Assembly (NCBI RefSeq): GCF_000022085.1
Contig: NC_011894.1
Span: 2,259,501-2,323,500 of the forward strand
DNA length: 64,000 bases
Origin: Methylobacterium nodulans ORS 2060
GTDB lineage: Bacteria > Pseudomonadota > Alphaproteobacteria > Rhizobiales > Beijerinckiaceae
Direction: 5' to 3'
Both the position numbers and the translations under genes were made by a program. Shown here in pieces: positions 1 to 9,029 of the stretch. Each line of letters starts with the position of its first letter. Positions within the stretch are counted from its first letter, which is position 1. The notes beneath the pieces are model-generated. The model worked only from the letters and a program-made list of their open reading frames with translations, was not told the DNA's origin and made no database searches.

Positions 1-654
1 GGCGCCGGCGCGGCGGAACTCGCCCTCGACGGCGCGTGGCAGGAGCGGGCCGAGCTCGCCCGGGCCTATCTCGCCGCCACCACAGCAGCGACCAGCGAGG
101 AGGCGGATTTCGCCGAGCGGGTCGCGGGGGCGGATGCCTTCGTGCATGCCTTCGACGTCGCCGAGCGGGATCTCCTCGACGGGGATGCGGCGGCCGATGC
201 GCTCGGCGGCTTCGCGGCGGCGGCAGCGCTGGCGGGTGCCGCGCCCGCGCTCTACAGCCTCGACGTCAGCCGGCCCGAAGCGCCCCGGGCCCGCAGGGCG
301 GAGGAGGATGTGGCGCGGCTGGTGCGCGGACGCCTCGCGCATCCGCGCTGGATCGCGGCGCAGCTCGGCCATGGCTGGCGCGGGGCGCAGGAACTCGCGC
401 AGGGGCTCGACGCGGTCTTCGTGCTTGCCGCGACCACGGAGGCCGTGAGCGACGCCGACCTCGACCGGCTGTACGATGCCTATGTGGGCGACCTCGCGGT
501 GCTGGAGCGTATCGAGGCGACGAATCCGGCGGTGGCGCGGGCGATCCTCGACCGATTCGCAGAGTTGCGCCGCCGCGGGCTGTGGCGCAGCCGGCGCAAC
601 TCGCTGGCGGCGCTCGACGCGATGGCCGCGCAGGCCCGGGAGGCGGCGGAATGA
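1..654 (+). CDS. cobN: Cobaltochelatase subunit CobN, C-terminal part
   Basis: This is the last 217 or so codons of a gene that enters from the left edge. Its open frame begins at the first base of the window. CobN is the large, magnesium-chelatase-H-like subunit of the aerobic cobaltochelatase (with CobS and CobT), which inserts cobalt into hydrogenobyrinic acid a,c-diamide. The visible tail has the features of the CobN C-terminus: a run about being at the wrong site (HPRWIAAQLGHGWRGAQE) and the following D-x-L-YDAYV segment, ending with NSLAALDAM. It overlaps cobG by ATGA, so the two are probably translationally coupled. No start or promoter is visible here. Confidence 0.9.
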   Translation, partial: GAGAAELALDGAWQERAELARAYLAATTAATSEEADFAERVAGADAFVHAFDVAERDLLDGDAAADALGGFAAAAALAGAAPALYSLDVSRPEAPRARRAEEDVARLVRGRLAHPRWIAAQLGHGWRGAQELAQGLDAVFVLAATTEAVSDADLDRLYDAYVGDLAVLERIEATNPAVARAILDRFAELRRRGLWRSRRNSLAALDAMAAQAREAAE

Positions 655-2087
655 CCCCGGCTCCCCGCCGCGGATGGTGCCCCGGTGTCGCCCGGCCGAT
701 GCCGACCGGCGACGGGCTGCTGGTGCGCGTCCACCCGCCGGCCGGCCTGCTCACTGCCGCGCAGGCCCGCGCGGTGGCGGAGGGGGCGCGGGAGAACGGC
801 AACGGGCTCATCGATGTGACGGCGCGGGGCAACCTGCAGGTGCGCGGCGTGCGGCCGGAGACACATGAGGCGCTCGCCACCCGGATTGCTGCGGCGGGGC
901 TCGGCGACCGGCGCGGCGATGGCGGCCCGCAGCGGCTGACGCTGAGTTCGCCACTGGCGGGCCTCGATCCCGGGCTGGCGTGGCTGATCGAGGCGGTGGA
1001 GGCGGCCGGCCGGGCGGTGGCGGGGCTGCCGGCGAAGACGCTGGTGGCCGTGGAGGGTGATGCGTGCGGGCTCGGGCCGGTCGAGGCTGATATCTGGATC
1101 CGGCGGATCGGCGGGATGCGCGGGATCCCCTCTCCCGTGCGGGAGAGGGGTAGGGGTGAGGGTCCCGGACCCTTCCGCCATGAATCACTAAGCGTTGTGC
1201 TGGCAGCGGGACGGTTCAGTCTTCCTGCTGAACCACCCGGACCCTCACCCCTGCCCCTCTCCCGCACGGGAGAGGGGTTCCCCGCGGCGGGTTCAGAGAT
1301 GTTCGCCCTGGCGGTGGCCGGGGCGGAAGGGCCGGTCTGGGCGGAGCCGGTCGCGGCCGAGCGGGTCGAGCCCGCCGTCACCGCAATCCTGACGGGCTTC
1401 GCCCGGACCGGCGCACGCCGTGTCCGGGAACTCGACCCGGCGGCGCGGTGCGGACTCCTTGCCGCCGCGGATCTCGATTCGGGCGGGTCACCCCCCGCGG
1501 CCGCGCAGCCGCCCGCTCCGGGCCTGCGACCGCTCGGCGACGGCCGGGTCGCGCTCGTCGCCGAACTCCCCTTCGGCCGCTGCGACGCCGCCCGGCTCGT
1601 CCGTCTGGCCGAGGCCGGCGCGCGGAACGGCGATGGCCTCCTCCGGCTGACGCCCTGGCGCGGGGTGATGATGGTCGCGGCGGATGAAGCCGGCGCCGCG
1701 CGGCTGTGGGACGCGGCACAAGAGAGCAGCCTGATCGTCGGCCCGGCGGATCCGCGGCGCGCCGTCGCGGCCTGTCCGGGCGCGCCCGCCTGCGCCTCCG
1801 GCGGCACGCCGGCCCAGGCGCATGCGGCGCGCCTTGCCGCAGAGCGGGCGGACCTCGCGAGGCTTGGCCTGACCGTCCATGTCTCGGGCTGCCCGAAGGG
1901 CTGCGCGCATCCGGCCCCGGCCGACCTCACCCTCGTCGGCCGGCCGGACGGGCGCTACGGGGTGGTGCGCGGCGGACACGCGGGGGCGGACACCCGCCTC
2001 ACGCTCACTTTCGAGGCGGTGCTTGAGCGGCTAAACAGCCCCGTGACCGCCACCGACCTCATCGACGCGTTTCGGGAGCCCGCATGA
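651..2087 (+). CDS. cobG: Precorrin-3B synthase CobG with an in-frame repeat insertion
   Basis: CobG is the oxygen-dependent hydroxylase that makes precorrin-3B from precorrin-3A, and it is the hallmark of the aerobic B12 route. The 478-residue protein belongs to the nitrite/sulfite reductase ferredoxin-like family. Four cysteines that should bind the 4Fe-4S cluster are present: C375 and C381 (ACPGAPAC) and C414 and C418 (SGCPKGC). The start ATG overlaps the cobN stop (ATGA), and the end overlaps cobH the same way. Residues of about 157-212 do not look like CobG. They are the translation of a nested palindromic repeat (see the repeat entry) and make the protein longer than I would expect for the family. 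The flanking halves read normally, so the gene is probably functional. Confidence 0.92.
   Translation: MTPAPRRGWCPGVARPMPTGDGLLVRVHPPAGLLTAAQARAVAEGARENGNGLIDVTARGNLQVRGVRPETHEALATRIAAAGLGDRRGDGGPQRLTLSSPLAGLDPGLAWLIEAVEAAGRAVAGLPAKTLVAVEGDACGLGPVEADIWIRRIGGMRGIPSPVRERGRGEGPGPFRHESLSVVLAAGRFSLPAEPPGPSPLPLSRTGEGFPAAGSEMFALAVAGAEGPVWAEPVAAERVEPAVTAILTGFARTGARRVRELDPAARCGLLAAADLDSGGSPPAAAQPPAPGLRPLGDGRVALVAELPFGRCDAARLVRLAEAGARNGDGLLRLTPWRGVMMVAADEAGAARLWDAAQESSLIVGPADPRRAVAACPGAPACASGGTPAQAHAARLAAERADLARLGLTVHVSGCPKGCAHPAPADLTLVGRPDGRYGVVRGGHAGADTRLTLTFEAVLERLNSPVTATDLIDAFREPA
1119..1286. repeat. Nested palindromic repeat (type A) inside cobG
   Basis: Two 24-bp palindromes of the form CCCCTCTCCC-GnnC-GGGAGAGGGG (1127-1150 and 1254-1277) lie in inverse order around a core of about 100 bp. 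Inside them the arms TAGGGGTGAGGGT and ACCCTCACCCCTG are also inverted. A second copy with a related core lies at 7671-7819. Both cores contain ACT-n2-GCGTTG-n-GCTGGCAGC and a downstream CGGTTC. The span 1119-1286 is 168 bp, or 56 codons, and keeps the cobG frame open. The core homology shows that this is a mobile or amplified element, not a chance hairpin. Confidence 0.85.
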
Positions 2088-2716
2088 GCACGCGCCTCGA
2101 CTATATCCGCGACGGCGCCGCGATCTATGCGCGCTCCTTCGCGATCATCCGCGCCGAATCCGACCTGTCGCGCTTCCAGGGTGCGGCCGAGCGGGTCGTG
2201 GTGCGGATGATCCATGCCTGCGGCATGACCGACCTGCCGGCGGATGTCGTCGTCTCGCCCGGCTTCGCGGAAGCCGCGGAGGCGGCGCTGCGGGAGGGCG
2301 CGCCGATCCTGTGCGATGCCCGCATGGTGGCGGATGGGGTGACGCGGGCGCGGCTGCCGGCGGACAACGCGGTGATCTGCACGCTCGCGGATCCTCGGGT
2401 GCCAGGGCTCGCGGCGGAACTGGGGACGACCCGCACGGCGGCGGCGATGGAATTGTGGCGCGAGCGGCTGCCCGGCTCCGTCGTGGCGGTGGGCAACGCG
2501 CCGACGGCCCTTTTTCGGCTGCTCGAACTCCTCGACGAGGGTGTGGCGCCGCCGGCTGCGGTCATCGGCGTGCCGGTCGGGTTCGTGGGCGCGGCGGAAT
2601 CGAAGGAGGCGCTGGCCGAGGATGGCCGGGTGCCCTTCCTGATTGTGCGCGGCCGGCGCGGCGGCAGTGCCATGGCGGCGGCGGCGGTCAACGCGCTCGC
2701 GAGCGAGGCCGAGTGA
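2084..2716 (+). CDS. cobH: Precorrin-8X methylmutase CobH
   Basis: CobH moves a methyl group from C-11 to C-12 of precorrin-8X to give hydrogenobyrinic acid, the last ring-modification step of the aerobic route. The 210-residue length fits the family. The conserved histidine that acts as the catalytic base is visible as H44 in MIHACGM, and the later segment [13 protein letters not shown] and the [13 protein letters not shown] stretch are family signatures. The start overlaps the cobG stop by ATGA, and the end (TGATG) overlaps the cobI start by one base, so expression should be coupled within the cobN-G-H-I-J run. Confidence 0.96.
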   Translation: MSTRLDYIRDGAAIYARSFAIIRAESDLSRFQGAAERVVVRMIHACGMTDLPADVVVSPGFAEAAEAALREGAPILCDARMVADGVTRARLPADNAVICTLADPRVPGLAAELGTTRTAAAMELWRERLPGSVVAVGNAPTALFRLLELLDEGVAPPAAVIGVPVGFVGAAESKEALAEDGRVPFLIVRGRRGGSAMAAAAVNALASEAE

Positions 2717-3507
2717 TGGAGGGCTTAAGCGTACTTGCGCCCGCGGAGCCGGCCGGCGGCGCGGAGCGCCCGGCGGCTGCCGCGACCGGAACGCTCTACG
2801 GCGTCGGGATGGGGCCGGGGAACCCCGACTATCTCACGGTGCGGGCGGTGCAGGTGCTGGAGCGGGCGCATCACATCGTGCATTTCTGCAAGGCGGGCCG
2901 GCGCGGCAACGCCCGGACGATTGCCGACGCGGTGGTGCGCGACCCCGCCCGCGAATGGGCGCTCGCCTATCCGTACACGACCGAGCTGCCGCCGGATGAC
3001 CCGACCTATGTCTCGGCGCTGGCGCGGTTCTACGACGAGGCGGCGGAGCGGATGGCCGGCGCGCTCGGGGCGGGGCGCGACGTGGCGATCCTGTCCGAGG
3101 GCGACCCGTTCTTCTACGGCTCGTTCATGCATCTGTGGCGGCGCCTGAAGGACCGTTTCCCGGTGGAGGTGGTGCCGGGCGTCACCGGTATGTCGGGCTG
3201 CTGGACGCGGGCCGGCACGCCGATCACCTGGGGCGACGACGTGCTGACCGTGCTGCCCGCGACGCTGCCGGGCCCGGTGCTGGCGCAACGCCTCGCCGGG
3301 ACGGATGCGGCGGTGATCATGAAGCTCGGGCGCCACCTGCCCAAGGTCCGGGCCGCCCTGGCGCAGGCCGGGCTGCTGGCGCGGGCGGTCTATGTGGAGC
3401 GCGGCACCATGGCGGGCGAGTGCATCGTGCCGCTCGCCGACAAGCCCGACGACGAGGCCCCGTATTTCTCGATGGTCCTCATCCCCGGCGAGGGCCGCCG
3501 CCCATGA
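2716..3507 (+). CDS. cobI: Precorrin-2 C20-methyltransferase CobI
   Basis: CobI is the SAM-dependent methyltransferase that converts precorrin-2 to precorrin-3A. The 263-residue protein has the tetrapyrrole methylase fold signatures: GVGMGPGNPDYLTVRA near residues 30-45, then SEGDPFFYGSFMHL and VPGVTGMSGCWTRAG in the middle, and IMKLGRH later. The first 25 residues (rich in Ala, Pro and Glu) are an extension before the domain. The start is fixed by the one-base overlap with the cobH stop (TGATG), and the end overlaps cobJ by ATGA. Confidence 0.95.
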   Translation: MEGLSVLAPAEPAGGAERPAAAATGTLYGVGMGPGNPDYLTVRAVQVLERAHHIVHFCKAGRRGNARTIADAVVRDPAREWALAYPYTTELPPDDPTYVSALARFYDEAAERMAGALGAGRDVAILSEGDPFFYGSFMHLWRRLKDRFPVEVVPGVTGMSGCWTRAGTPITWGDDVLTVLPATLPGPVLAQRLAGTDAAVIMKLGRHLPKVRAALAQAGLLARAVYVERGTMAGECIVPLADKPDDEAPYFSMVLIPGEGRRP

Positions 3508-4343
3508 AAACTCATGGGGTGCAGGGGCCCGCGGCCCCTGCCGGGTCCAGGGGCGGAGCCCCGGCGGGTCCAGGGCGGAGCCCTGGCGGTTCAGTCTGCG
3601 TGATCGGCCTCGGCCCCGGGGACCCGCGCTATCTCACGCCTGCCGCGGCGGCGGCGCTGGCGGAAGCCGAGGACCTGATCGGCTACGCTCCCTATGTTGC
3701 CCGCGTTCCGGAGCGTCCGGGCCTGACGCGCCACGCCTCCGACAACCGGGTCGAGGTGGAGCGGGCGCGGCACGCCCTCGAACTCGCCGCGCAGGGCCGG
3801 CGGGTCGCAGTGGTGTCCGGCGGCGATCCGGGCGTGTTCGCGATGGCGGCGGCCCTGTTCGAGGCGCTGGAGCACGGTGATCCGGCCTGGCGGTCGCTGG
3901 CCATCACGGTCGAGCCCGGCATCACGGCGATGCTCGCCGCCGCCGCCCGGGTCGGCGCCCCGCTCGGGGGCGATTTCTGCGCGCTGTCGCTGTCGGACAA
4001 CCTGAAGCCCTGGGAGGTGATCACGGCTCGGCTCGAAGCGGTGCTGCGGGCGGACTTGGTGATCGCGCTCTACAACCCGATCTCGCAGGCGCGGCCCTGG
4101 CAGCTCGGCGCGGCGCTGGGGCTCGCGGCGGAGCACCGGGCGCCGGATACCCCGGTGATCCTGGCTCGCGCAATCGGGCGGCCGGACGAGGCGGTGCGGA
4201 TCCTGCCGCTCGCCGAGGCGCGGGAGGCACCGGCCGACATGGCGACGCTCGTGATCATCGGCGCCTCGGCGACGCGGCTGGTGGAAAGGGAGGGCGCGCC
4301 GCCCTTCGTCTACACGCCCCGGCGGGTGGAGGCGGCGCGATGA
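3504..4343 (+). CDS. cobJ: Precorrin-3B C17-methyltransferase CobJ
   Basis: CobJ methylates C-17 and contracts the ring of precorrin-3B to give precorrin-4. The methylase domain starts at about residue 31 (VCVIGLGPGDPRYLTP) and continues through VVSGGDPGVFAMA, VEPGITAMLAAAARVGAPLG and ALYNPIS, all typical of CobJ/CbiH. The 30 residues before it are low-complexity Gly/Pro/Ala and are the translation of a repeat cluster (see that entry), so the extension is probably not functional. The start is set by the ATGA overlap with cobI. The last 34 bases overlap the end of the antisense gene cobK. Confidence 0.94.
   Translation: MKTHGVQGPAAPAGSRGGAPAGPGRSPGGSVCVIGLGPGDPRYLTPAAAAALAEAEDLIGYAPYVARVPERPGLTRHASDNRVEVERARHALELAAQGRRVAVVSGGDPGVFAMAAALFEALEHGDPAWRSLAITVEPGITAMLAAAARVGAPLGGDFCALSLSDNLKPWEVITARLEAVLRADLVIALYNPISQARPWQLGAALGLAAEHRAPDTPVILARAIGRPDEAVRILPLAEAREAPADMATLVIIGASATRLVEREGAPPFVYTPRRVEAAR
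3515..3587. repeat. Palindrome and tandem GC-rich repeats at the cobJ 5' end
   Basis: A palindrome GCAGGGGCC-CGC-GGCCCCTGC (3519-3539) is followed by two near-identical tandem units, each reading GGGTCCAGGG(G)CGGAGCCC then YGGC, at 3543-3565 and 3566-3587. Each unit contains its own hairpin (AGGGGCGGAGCCCC or AGGGCGGAGCCCT). The array is translated in frame as the N-terminal extension of CobJ. It is unrelated in sequence to the type A element in cobG, so a second repeat family has entered the same operon. Confidence 0.75.
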
Positions 4344-5071
4344 GCCTCCAGCCAGGCAAGCGCGGCCTCCAACGTGCCGACCTGTTCGACCGCGGGCGGG
4401 GCGGGCTGGCGCACGATCACCACCGGAAGCGCGAGGGCGCGGGCGGCCGCGATCTTGCCGTAGGTGGCGCTGCCGCCGGAATTCTTGGTCACCAGCACCT
4501 CGATGCGATGGTCCCGCATCAGCGCCAATTCGTCCGCCTCGGAGAAGGGGCCGCGGGCCGCGATGGCGACGAGATCAGGTACCGGCAGAGCCTCGCCCAC
4601 GGGCTCGATGGTGCGCACCAGATAGGCGTGCTGCGGGGCGGCCGCGAAGGCCGCGAGTTCCAGGCGCCCGACGGTGAGGAACACGCGCCGCGGTGCGACG
4701 CCGAGGGCCGGCACGGCGGCGGCGACGCTCTCGACCTCGTGCCAGCGGTCGCCTGCCTGCGGGGTCCAGGCCGGGCGGCGCAGGGCGACGAGCGGGAGCT
4801 TCAGGCGCGCGCAGGCCTGCGCGGCGTTGTGCGAGATGCGCTGCGCGAAGGGATGGGTGGCATCGACCACGGCGGCAACGCCCTCCGCCTCAAGCCAGCG
4901 CGCGAGGCCCTCGGGGCCGCCGAAGCCGCCGATTCGGGTGTCGAAGGGCGCCGCGACCGGCGCCGCGGTGCGGCCGGCGAGCGAGAGGGTGGGGCGGAAG
5001 GACGGGTGCTCCGCGAGGCGGCGGACGAGGCCCGTCGCCTCGGTGGTGCCGCCGAGGAGGAGGATGCGCAT
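4310..5071 (-). CDS. cobK: Precorrin-6A reductase CobK
   Basis: CobK reduces precorrin-6A to dihydro-precorrin-6A with NADPH. The 253-residue protein starts with the expected [12 protein letters not shown] nucleotide-binding motif and has the family segments VVDATHPFAQRIS (about residue 70-82), FLTVGRLEL and LVTKNSGG. It is the only gene of this part of the cluster on the opposite strand. Its start codon interlocks with that of cobL (a single CATG contains both), and its end overlaps cobJ by 34 bases. The GAGAAGG ahead of its start lies inside the cobL coding sequence. Confidence 0.95.
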   Translation of the reverse strand: MRILLLGGTTEATGLVRRLAEHPSFRPTLSLAGRTAAPVAAPFDTRIGGFGGPEGLARWLEAEGVAAVVDATHPFAQRISHNAAQACARLKLPLVALRRPAWTPQAGDRWHEVESVAAAVPALGVAPRRVFLTVGRLELAAFAAAPQHAYLVRTIEPVGEALPVPDLVAIAARGPFSEADELALMRDHRIEVLVTKNSGGSATYGKIAAARALALPVVIVRQPAPPAVEQVGTLEAALAWLEAHRAASTRRGV

Positions 5072-6314
5072 GGACGCCTTCTCGCCTGACCCTCTGCGCC
5101 TGTCGAGCGCCGGGCCGTGGCTGGCGATCGTGGGAATCGGAGAGGATGGCCGGGCCGGGCTGTCGCCCGCGGCCGCGCGGGCCCTCGATGGGGCGAGCCT
5201 CGTCGTCGGGGGGCGGCGGCACCTCGCGCTCGCGGCGCCGCTCGCGGCCGAGACGCTGGCTTGGCCGAGCCCGATCCATGCCGCCTATCCGGCGATCCTC
5301 GCCCGGCGCGGCCAGCCGACCTGCGTGCTCGCGACGGGCGACCCGTTCCATTACGGCGTCGGGGCCGAACTGGCGCGGCTGGTGCCCGCGGCGGAGATCG
5401 CCTGCTACCCGCAGCCCTCGGCCTTCAGCCTCGCGGCGGCGCGGCTCGGCTGGCCGCTCGCGGAATGTGCCTGCCTGACCGTGCACGGGCGTGCGATCGA
5501 GCGGGTGATCCCGCATCTCCAGCCCGGGGCGCGGCTGCTGGTGCTGTCCTGGGACGGGTCAACGCCGGGCCGGCTCGCCGCGCTGCTCGCGGAACGGGGA
5601 TTCCCGGCGTCGCGCCTCACGGTGCTGGAGGCGATGGGGGGCCCGCGCGAACGGCGCCGGGATAGTGTCGCGGCCGGGTTCGACGAGGCCGGGATCGACC
5701 CGCTCAACACGGTCGCGATCGCGGTCGTGGCGGACCCGTCGGCACGGGTGATCCCGCTCAGCCCCGGCCTCGACGATGCCTGGTTCGAGAGCGACGGGCA
5801 GCTCACCAAGGCGGAGATCCGGGCGGTTACCCTCGCGGCGCTGCGGCCCCGGGCCGGGCAGCTGCTGTGGGATGTGGGCGCCGGTTCCGGCTCCGTGGCG
5901 ATCGAATGGTGCCTGCGCCACCCGGCGAACCGGGCGGTGGCGATCGAGGCCCGGGAGGAACGGGCGGAGCGGATCGGCCGCAACGCCCGGGCGCTCGGGG
6001 TGCCGGACCTCGCGGTGGTGCGCGGCCGGGCGCCGGAGGCGCTGCGGGAGCTGAGCCGGCCGGATGCGGCCTTCATCGGGGGCGGCGTGTCGGACCCGGC
6101 GCTGATCGCGGCGGTCTGGGCAGCTCTGCCGCCGGGCGGCCGACTGGTGTGCAATGCGGTGACGCTGGAGAGCGAGCCGGTGCTGATCGAGGCGCATCGC
6201 CGGCATGGCGGGATGCTGCGGCGGATCGCGGTCGCCCGCGCCGAGCCCGTTGGGCGGATGCAGGGATGGCGACCGGCCATGCCGGTGACGCAGTGGGCGG
6301 TGACGAAGCCGTGA
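5070..6314 (+). CDS. cobL: Precorrin-6Y C5,15-methyltransferase (decarboxylating) CobL
   Basis: CobL methylates C-5 and C-15 and decarboxylates the C-12 acetate to give precorrin-8. The 414-residue protein is the usual two-domain fusion. The N-terminal CbiE-like domain starts at [16 protein letters not shown] and contains [14 protein letters not shown]. The C-terminal CbiT-like SAM domain contains [16 protein letters not shown] and [22 protein letters not shown] motif upstream of the ATG lies within the start of antisense cobK. The stop overlaps the proposed cobE start by GTGA. Confidence 0.95.
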   Translation: MDAFSPDPLRLSSAGPWLAIVGIGEDGRAGLSPAAARALDGASLVVGGRRHLALAAPLAAETLAWPSPIHAAYPAILARRGQPTCVLATGDPFHYGVGAELARLVPAAEIACYPQPSAFSLAAARLGWPLAECACLTVHGRAIERVIPHLQPGARLLVLSWDGSTPGRLAALLAERGFPASRLTVLEAMGGPRERRRDSVAAGFDEAGIDPLNTVAIAVVADPSARVIPLSPGLDDAWFESDGQLTKAEIRAVTLAALRPRAGQLLWDVGAGSGSVAIEWCLRHPANRAVAIEAREERAERIGRNARALGVPDLAVVRGRAPEALRELSRPDAAFIGGGVSDPALIAAVWAALPPGGRLVCNAVTLESEPVLIEAHRRHGGMLRRIAVARAEPVGRMQGWRPAMPVTQWAVTKP

Positions 6315-6865
6315 GGGGGGCGGAGCTCATCGGCCGCAGCCCTGCGGCGCGGGCCTGGGACTCCGCTCCGGCGGCCGCGGCTGCGTGGATCGCCAGGGGT
6401 GTGCCCGACGGAATGTCCGGCGCGGCGAGCGGCAGCGATCCGGCCGGCACCGACGTGTCGGCGGTGCCCGCCCGCGGCCCGGTCATCGCAGGCGTCGGAT
6501 TCCGTCACGCGACGACGCCCGACGAGATCGCGGCGCTGGTGCGCGACGCGCTCGGGCAGGCCCGGCTCGCCGGCGCGCGCCTCGGCGGCCTTGCCACCGC
6601 GGAGGACCGGGCCGGCGAGGCGGCCCTGCAGGAAGCGGCCGCTTCGCTCGGCGTGCCGGTCATCGGCATCGCCGTCGAGGACTTACGGGCGGCGGGACGG
6701 CGCGCCGTGACCCGCTCGGCGCGCATCGAAACCCTGCGGGGCGTCGGCTCGCTCGCGGAGGCCGCGGCGCTGGCGGCGGCCGGGCCGGAGGGCCGGCTCG
6801 TGCTGGCCCGCATCGCGAGCCCGGGCGCCACCTGCGCGCTTGCCGCATCCGGAGATCCGTCGTGA
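6311..6865 (+). CDS. cobE: CobE / CbiG C-terminal-domain protein
   Basis: The domain from [16 protein letters not shown] onward matches the CobE/CbiG C-terminal family, with the characteristic T-AEDRAGE and [13 protein letters not shown] segments. CobE is needed for aerobic corrin synthesis, but its exact role is less well defined than that of its neighbours. The GTG at 6311 overlaps the cobL stop and follows the coupling pattern of the operon. The alternative ATG at 6413 has an AGGGG ahead of it and would give a compact 150-residue protein. The extra 34 codons have high third-position GC, so I prefer the longer form with modest confidence. The end overlaps cobM by GTGA. Confidence 0.82.
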   Translation: MRGAELIGRSPAARAWDSAPAAAAAWIARGVPDGMSGAASGSDPAGTDVSAVPARGPVIAGVGFRHATTPDEIAALVRDALGQARLAGARLGGLATAEDRAGEAALQEAAASLGVPVIGIAVEDLRAAGRRAVTRSARIETLRGVGSLAEAAALAAAGPEGRLVLARIASPGATCALAASGDPS

Positions 6866-7704
6866 CCATCCACTTCATCGGCGCGGGGCCGGGCGCGGCC
6901 GACCTCATCACTCTGCGCGGGCGCGACCTGATCGCCCGCTGCCCGGTCTGCCTCTATGCGGGGTCGATCGTCGCGCCGGAGATCCTGGCTTGGTGCCCGC
7001 CGGGCGTGCGGCTCGTCGACACGGCGCCCCTCGATCTCGACGCGATCCTGGCCGAGATGCGGGCGGCCCACGCCAGGGGCGAGGACGTGGCCCGGCTGCA
7101 TTCGGGCGACCTGTCGGTCTACAGCGCCGTAGCCGAGCAGACCCGGCGGCTCGAGGCGCTCGGCATTCCCTACACACTGACGCCGGGCGTGCCGGCCTTC
7201 GCGACGGCGGCGGCGGCGCTCGGGCGGGAGCTGACGGTGCCGGAGGTCGCGCAATCGGTCGTCCTCACGCGCACCAGCGGGCGGGCCTCCGCCATGCCCG
7301 CGCCCGAGCGCCTCGCCCTGTTCGCGCAGACGCAGGCGACGCTGGCGATCCATCTCTCGATCCATGTGATCGCCGAGGTGGCGGCGGAGCTGATTCCGCA
7401 TTACGGGCCCGACTGCCCGGTCGGCGTGGTCTACCGGGCCTCCTGGCCGGACGAGCGGGTGTTGCGCGGCACGCTCGCTGACATCGCCGAGCAGGTGGCG
7501 GCGGCGCGGTTTGAGCGGACGGCGCTGATCCTGGTCGGGCGGGCGCTTGCGGCCGGCGATTTCCGTGAGAGCGCGCTCTATTCGGCCGGCTACGACCGCC
7601 GGTTCCGGCCGGGCGGCGGGACGAGGGTGTTGGGCGATGAAGTCCAGTTAAGTCCAGTAAGGCGCGGGAACCCCTCTCCCGAGTGGGAGAGGGGTAGGGG
7701 GTGA
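6862..7704 (+). CDS. cobM: Precorrin-4 C11-methyltransferase CobM
   Basis: CobM methylates C-11 of precorrin-4 to give precorrin-5. Tetrapyrrole methylase signatures are clear: [19 protein letters not shown] at the start, [32 protein letters not shown] and [14 protein letters not shown]. The GTG start overlaps the cobE stop. The natural end of the family is near [16 protein letters not shown]. Here the frame continues into a type A palindromic element, which supplies the last dozen or so residues ([13 protein letters not shown]) and the stop codon. Confidence 0.94.
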   Translation: MTIHFIGAGPGAADLITLRGRDLIARCPVCLYAGSIVAPEILAWCPPGVRLVDTAPLDLDAILAEMRAAHARGEDVARLHSGDLSVYSAVAEQTRRLEALGIPYTLTPGVPAFATAAAALGRELTVPEVAQSVVLTRTSGRASAMPAPERLALFAQTQATLAIHLSIHVIAEVAAELIPHYGPDCPVGVVYRASWPDERVLRGTLADIAEQVAAARFERTALILVGRALAAGDFRESALYSAGYDRRFRPGGGTRVLGDEVQLSPVRRGNPSPEWERGRG

Positions 7705-7819
7705 GGGTGGAGACGCTTCAGGTTTAAACACTGCGCGTTGAGCTGGCAGCAGTGCGGTTCTGGATTCTTGCGGAAATGTAGCACCCTCACCCCTGCCCCT
7801 CTCCCAAACGGGAGAGGGG
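7671..7819. repeat. Nested palindromic repeat (type A) at the end of cobM
   Basis: This 149-bp copy is bounded by two 24-bp palindromes (CCCCTCTCCC-GAGT-GGGAGAGGGG and the same arms around AAAC) at 7671-7694 and 7796-7819. It carries the same inner inverted arms and the same core words (GCGTTG, GCTGGCAGC, CGGTTC) as the element inside cobG. The cobM stop codon lies at 7702-7704, inside the left part of the element. It may also form a strong stem between cobM and the convergent cbiD. Confidence 0.85.
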
Positions 7820-7875
7820 TTCCTGCGCCAGGTCACGATGTCTCTGCGCTACTTCTCTGCGCTGCGGCCCATGAC

Positions 7876-8970
7876 CTACCCCGCCGCTCGAAACGGCGCA
7901 TGCCCGACCACGCCGCCGTCGCGGTCGAACACCACCACTTCGAGGGCGATTCCCGATCCGGCAAGCGACGAAGCGGCCGTCGTCCAGGCGTAGCGGGCGA
8001 CGAGATCGCCGAGGGGGAGGTCCTGCGCCTGAGCGAGCCGCAGGACTTCGAGCGCGGTATTGGCCCGCGCCGCCCGCGCGGCGAGATCCTGCCCGCCGCC
8101 GGCCTCGGAAACCCGCTCGGCGAGCCAGGCGAGGTCCACCGGCCCGGACCGGGAATGCAGGTCGAGGAGCCCGTGGCCGAGCTTCGTCATCTTGGCGATG
8201 CCGCCCGCCACCGTGACCCGCTGCACCGGGTGGCGGCGCAGGTATTTCAGCATGCCGCCGGCGAAATCGCCCATGTCGATCAGCCCCTCGGGCGGCAGCC
8301 CGTGCAGGCGCTGAACCGCCTCCTCGGAGGTCGATCCGGTGGCCCCGGCCACATGGGTCAGGCCGGAGGCCCGTGCCACGTCGATGCCCCGGTGGATCGT
8401 GTCGATCCAGGCCGCGCAGGAATAGGGCACGACCACGCCTGTGGTCCCCAGAACCGAGAGTCCGCCCAGGATGCCGAGCCGCGGATTGAGGGTGCTCTGC
8501 GCGATCGCCTCGCCGCCCGGAATCGCGATCTCGACCACCACGTCCGGCACGCCTCCCTCCACCTCGGCGAGGGCTGCCGCGATCATGCGGCGGGGCACCG
8601 GGTTGATGGCGGGCTCGCCGACTGGCAGGGGCAGGCCGGGACGGGTCACCCTGCCGACGCCCGGCCCGGCCCGGAACCCGACGCCCGTGCCCGGCGGCCC
8701 CGGACGCACCGTCGCCAGCACGAGGACGCCGTGAGTGACATCCGGGTCGTCGCCCGCATCCTTGATCACCCCGGCGCGGGCGCCCTCCGGCAGCCTCTCC
8801 GTCGTCGCGAGGGCGAAGGCGGGGCGCAGGCCCCCGGGCAGCGGGATCTCGACCGGATCCGGGAACGCGCCGGTGCGCAGGGCCGCGAAAGCGGCCTTGG
8901 CCGCCGCCGCCGCGCAGGCGCCGGTGGTCCAGCCGCGCCGGAGAGGGCCGCTCGGTCGGGTGTCGTCCAT
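7876..8970 (-). CDS. cbiD: Cobalt-precorrin-5B C1-methyltransferase-type protein CbiD
   Basis: The 364-residue protein has the CbiD signatures RRGWTTGACAAAAAKAA near the N-terminus, TLNPRLGILGGLSVLGTTG in the middle and VAGATGSTSEEA and VAGGIAKMTKLGHG later. CbiD is the C-1 methyltransferase known from the anaerobic pathway. Here it sits among aerobic genes, and no cobF (the aerobic C-1 methyltransferase) is present, so it presumably replaces CobF. I placed the start at MDDTRPSGPL because the upstream 19 codons run into the divergent spacer with cobB. A start at 9027 is possible but less likely. Confidence 0.93.
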   Translation of the reverse strand: MDDTRPSGPLRRGWTTGACAAAAAKAAFAALRTGAFPDPVEIPLPGGLRPAFALATTERLPEGARAGVIKDAGDDPDVTHGVLVLATVRPGPPGTGVGFRAGPGVGRVTRPGLPLPVGEPAINPVPRRMIAAALAEVEGGVPDVVVEIAIPGGEAIAQSTLNPRLGILGGLSVLGTTGVVVPYSCAAWIDTIHRGIDVARASGLTHVAGATGSTSEEAVQRLHGLPPEGLIDMGDFAGGMLKYLRRHPVQRVTVAGGIAKMTKLGHGLLDLHSRSGPVDLAWLAERVSEAGGGQDLAARAARANTALEVLRLAQAQDLPLGDLVARYAWTTAASSLAGSGIALEVVVFDRDGGVVGHAPFRAAG

Positions 8971-9029
8971 GGCGCGTGGTATCACCCGGCCGCGTCCGGG
9001 TAAAAGGCGGCGCGCCAGGAGGACCAATC

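Noticed and set aside
1119..1286. A frameshift or pseudogene interpretation of cobG
   Set aside because: The frame stays open through the repeat, and both halves carry their expected motifs, so an in-frame insertion fits better than decay.
4340..5089. A 249-codon plus-strand frame opposite cobK, starting near the end of cobJ
   Set aside because: CobK on the minus strand carries all family motifs. The plus frame is Arg/Gly/Asp low-complexity.
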